This document shows, piece by piece, positions 15,856 to 16,920 of a stretch of 16,920 nucleotides of DNA (positions within the stretch are counted from its first letter, which is position 1; each line of letters opens with the position of its first letter). Under the pieces are notes generated by a model, which was not told the origin of the DNA, did no database searches, and saw only the letters and a list, made by a program, of their open reading frames with translations. The position numbers and the translations under genes are program-made. The stretch comes from Acidimicrobiales bacterium (GTDB taxonomy: Bacteria > Actinomycetota > Acidimicrobiia > Acidimicrobiales > UBA8190), in NCBI GenBank assembly GCA_030042575.1, contig JASHZK010000038.1, positions 1 through 16,920 of the forward strand, given 5' to 3'.

Positions 15856-16920
15856 TCACCCTCCAACTGAGCCCCCCCGACGACGACGCCGCCGAAGCGC
15901 CCGCCCCGCCTCGGAGGGTCCGAGGACCGTCGCCGACCATCCGCCCACCACCCCGCAGCCGGCCACGACCAGCACCGGCAGCTCCCCGAACCGCTCGTAG
16001 AGGGTCCGACCCTTCCGCATGGGCAGGGTGGCCACGAGCAGCGCCCGCCCGCCCAGCCCGCTTCTCTTCAGCACCCTCCCGTCGTTGTTGACGAAGTCGC
16101 TGAAGCCGGTGGGGGCCGCCTGCACCAGGTCTCGCCCCTCGGCCAGGGCCTGCAGCCGGTCGGCGGCGACCTCCTGGGTGGGCACCTGGGCCGTGGAGTA
16201 CGACGAGGTGTTGGTGGGGACGACCAGCAAAGTGGCGCCTCCACGGGTGCTCACCCATCCCCGATCGGCGAAGAAGACCTCGTAGGAGACCATCGTGCCG
16301 AGCTTCCCGGCCGGGGTGTGGAGCACGCCGTCGCCATGGCCGGGGATGGCGTCCTCCGGCACCTCCGACAAATTCGCCAGATGCTTGATGAACCCCCGAA
16401 ACGGCACGTACTCCCCGAAGGGGACCCGGTGGACCTTCTCGTAGCTGCCCACCACCTTGCCGTCGGGTCCGAAGGCCACGATCTCGTTTCGGAAGCGACC
16501 CGGCCCCGCCGGCTCGGTGACCCCGGCCAGCAGGGTGGCGTGGGCCCTCTGGGCCAGGGACGAGATCGTGGCCTCCTCGGGAGACCCGGCCAGTGGTTGG
16601 TCGAGGGCGACCACGTCCTCGGGCCACACGATCAGCTGGATCGATGCCGCCCCGGGCACGGTCAGCAGCTGCTCGGTGGCGGCCACCTGGGCGTCGAAGA
16701 CGCGGGCCGGGGGCACCTGGAGATGGGTGAGCCCCCGTTGCCCACCACCTTGAACCGCTGCCACCGTGAGCCGTGACACGGCCGGGCCGCCGTCGGGCGC
16801 CGCTCGGCCGGCCAGCGCCACCGCGACCACGACGACGACGGCCAGAAGCCCGGCGGCGACCGGCCCCAGGAGTGGGACCGGGGCGATCCGGCGAAGGCCG
16901 GCCGGGGGCGGGCCGCCGGT
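15856..16920 (-). CDS. lnt: Apolipoprotein N-acyltransferase (Lnt), 5' partial, with Ser in place of the catalytic Cys
   Basis: Carbon-nitrogen hydrolase (nitrilase) domain of Lnt, the membrane enzyme that adds the third acyl chain to lipoproteins. The frame is open to the window edge, and the first visible residues form a hydrophobic helix (16831-16880 region, Ala/Val/Leu-rich), as expected for the last helix before the nitrilase domain; the N-terminal helices lie outside. Counting from the GTG at 16830: E71 in IVWPEDVV, K132 in YEKVHRVPFGEYVPF, and the third catalytic position S182 in GTMVSYEVFF (codon 16287-16285, TCC), where E. coli has C387 in ICYE. VPTNTSSYS and QAAPTGFSDF follow, then a final hydrophobic helix (284-303) and an Arg-rich tail with seven Arg in a row or nearly so. 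It is convergent with the IS and the HAD gene. It could be a true Lnt variant or an inactive relative. Confidence 0.85.
   Translation of the reverse strand, partial: TGGPPPAGLRRIAPVPLLGPVAAGLLAVVVVVAVALAGRAAPDGGPAVSRLTVAAVQGGGQRGLTHLQVPPARVFDAQVAATEQLLTVPGAASIQLIVWPEDVVALDQPLAGSPEEATISSLAQRAHATLLAGVTEPAGPGRFRNEIVAFGPDGKVVGSYEKVHRVPFGEYVPFRGFIKHLANLSEVPEDAIPGHGDGVLHTPAGKLGTMVSYEVFFADRGWVSTRGGATLLVVPTNTSSYSTAQVPTQEVAADRLQALAEGRDLVQAAPTGFSDFVNNDGRVLKRSGLGGRALLVATLPMRKGRTLYERFGELPVLVVAGCGVVGGWSATVLGPSEAGRALRRRRRRGGSVGG

Overview
This is a GC-rich window with dense, overlapping genes and strong Shine-Dalgarno (SD) sites. The complex I operon, the LysX/MprF-type synthase, the acetyl-CoA synthetase and an Lnt with an actinobacterial look together suggest a high-GC actinomycete (Actinomycetota), possibly from an early-branching class such as Acidimicrobiia. 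That placement is an inference from protein style; there is no rRNA or marker gene here to fix it.

Layout. (1) Positions 1-7935, plus strand: the membrane half of a complex I (nuo) operon in canonical order H-I-J-K-L-M-N, with nuoH entering from outside the window. Junctions are tight (1-4 bp overlaps or gaps of 2-22 bp), so this is one transcription unit that makes the proton-pumping arm plus the two-cluster ferredoxin-like subunit NuoI. (2) Positions 8032-11703, minus strand: a two-gene unit. First comes a 1027-residue membrane protein with an N-terminal metallophosphoesterase-like domain that has lost its catalytic motifs, then several membrane segments, then a phosphatidylglycerol aminoacyltransferase (MprF/LysX-type, DUF2156) domain. 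A GNAT acetyltransferase follows 27 bp downstream. (3) Positions 11704-11865: a divergent promoter region with an 8-bp inverted repeat that gives the same GGGTAGGC box facing each way. (4) Positions 11866-14348, plus strand: acetyl-CoA synthetase, overlapping by ATGA with a small HAD phosphatase that resembles the 3'-phosphatase domain of polynucleotide kinase/phosphatase. (5) About 14420-15779: an intact IS30-family insertion sequence between convergent genes, with imperfect terminal inverted repeats, a possible 6-bp target duplication, and a hairpin that would bury the transposase SD and start codon. (6) Positions 15856-16920, minus strand: the C-terminal part of an apolipoprotein N-acyltransferase (Lnt), running off the window, with serine where the catalytic cysteine is expected.

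Themes: respiration (nuo), acetate activation (acs), and envelope lipid and lipoprotein modification (MprF-like protein, Lnt). The points most worth checking are the degenerate phosphoesterase/MprF fusion, the Cys-to-Ser change in Lnt, and the transposase fold-back hairpin with its palindromic insertion site. I saw no CRISPR array, tRNA, rRNA, phage module or defence system. Apart from the insertion sequence, the window reads as ordinary chromosomal backbone.
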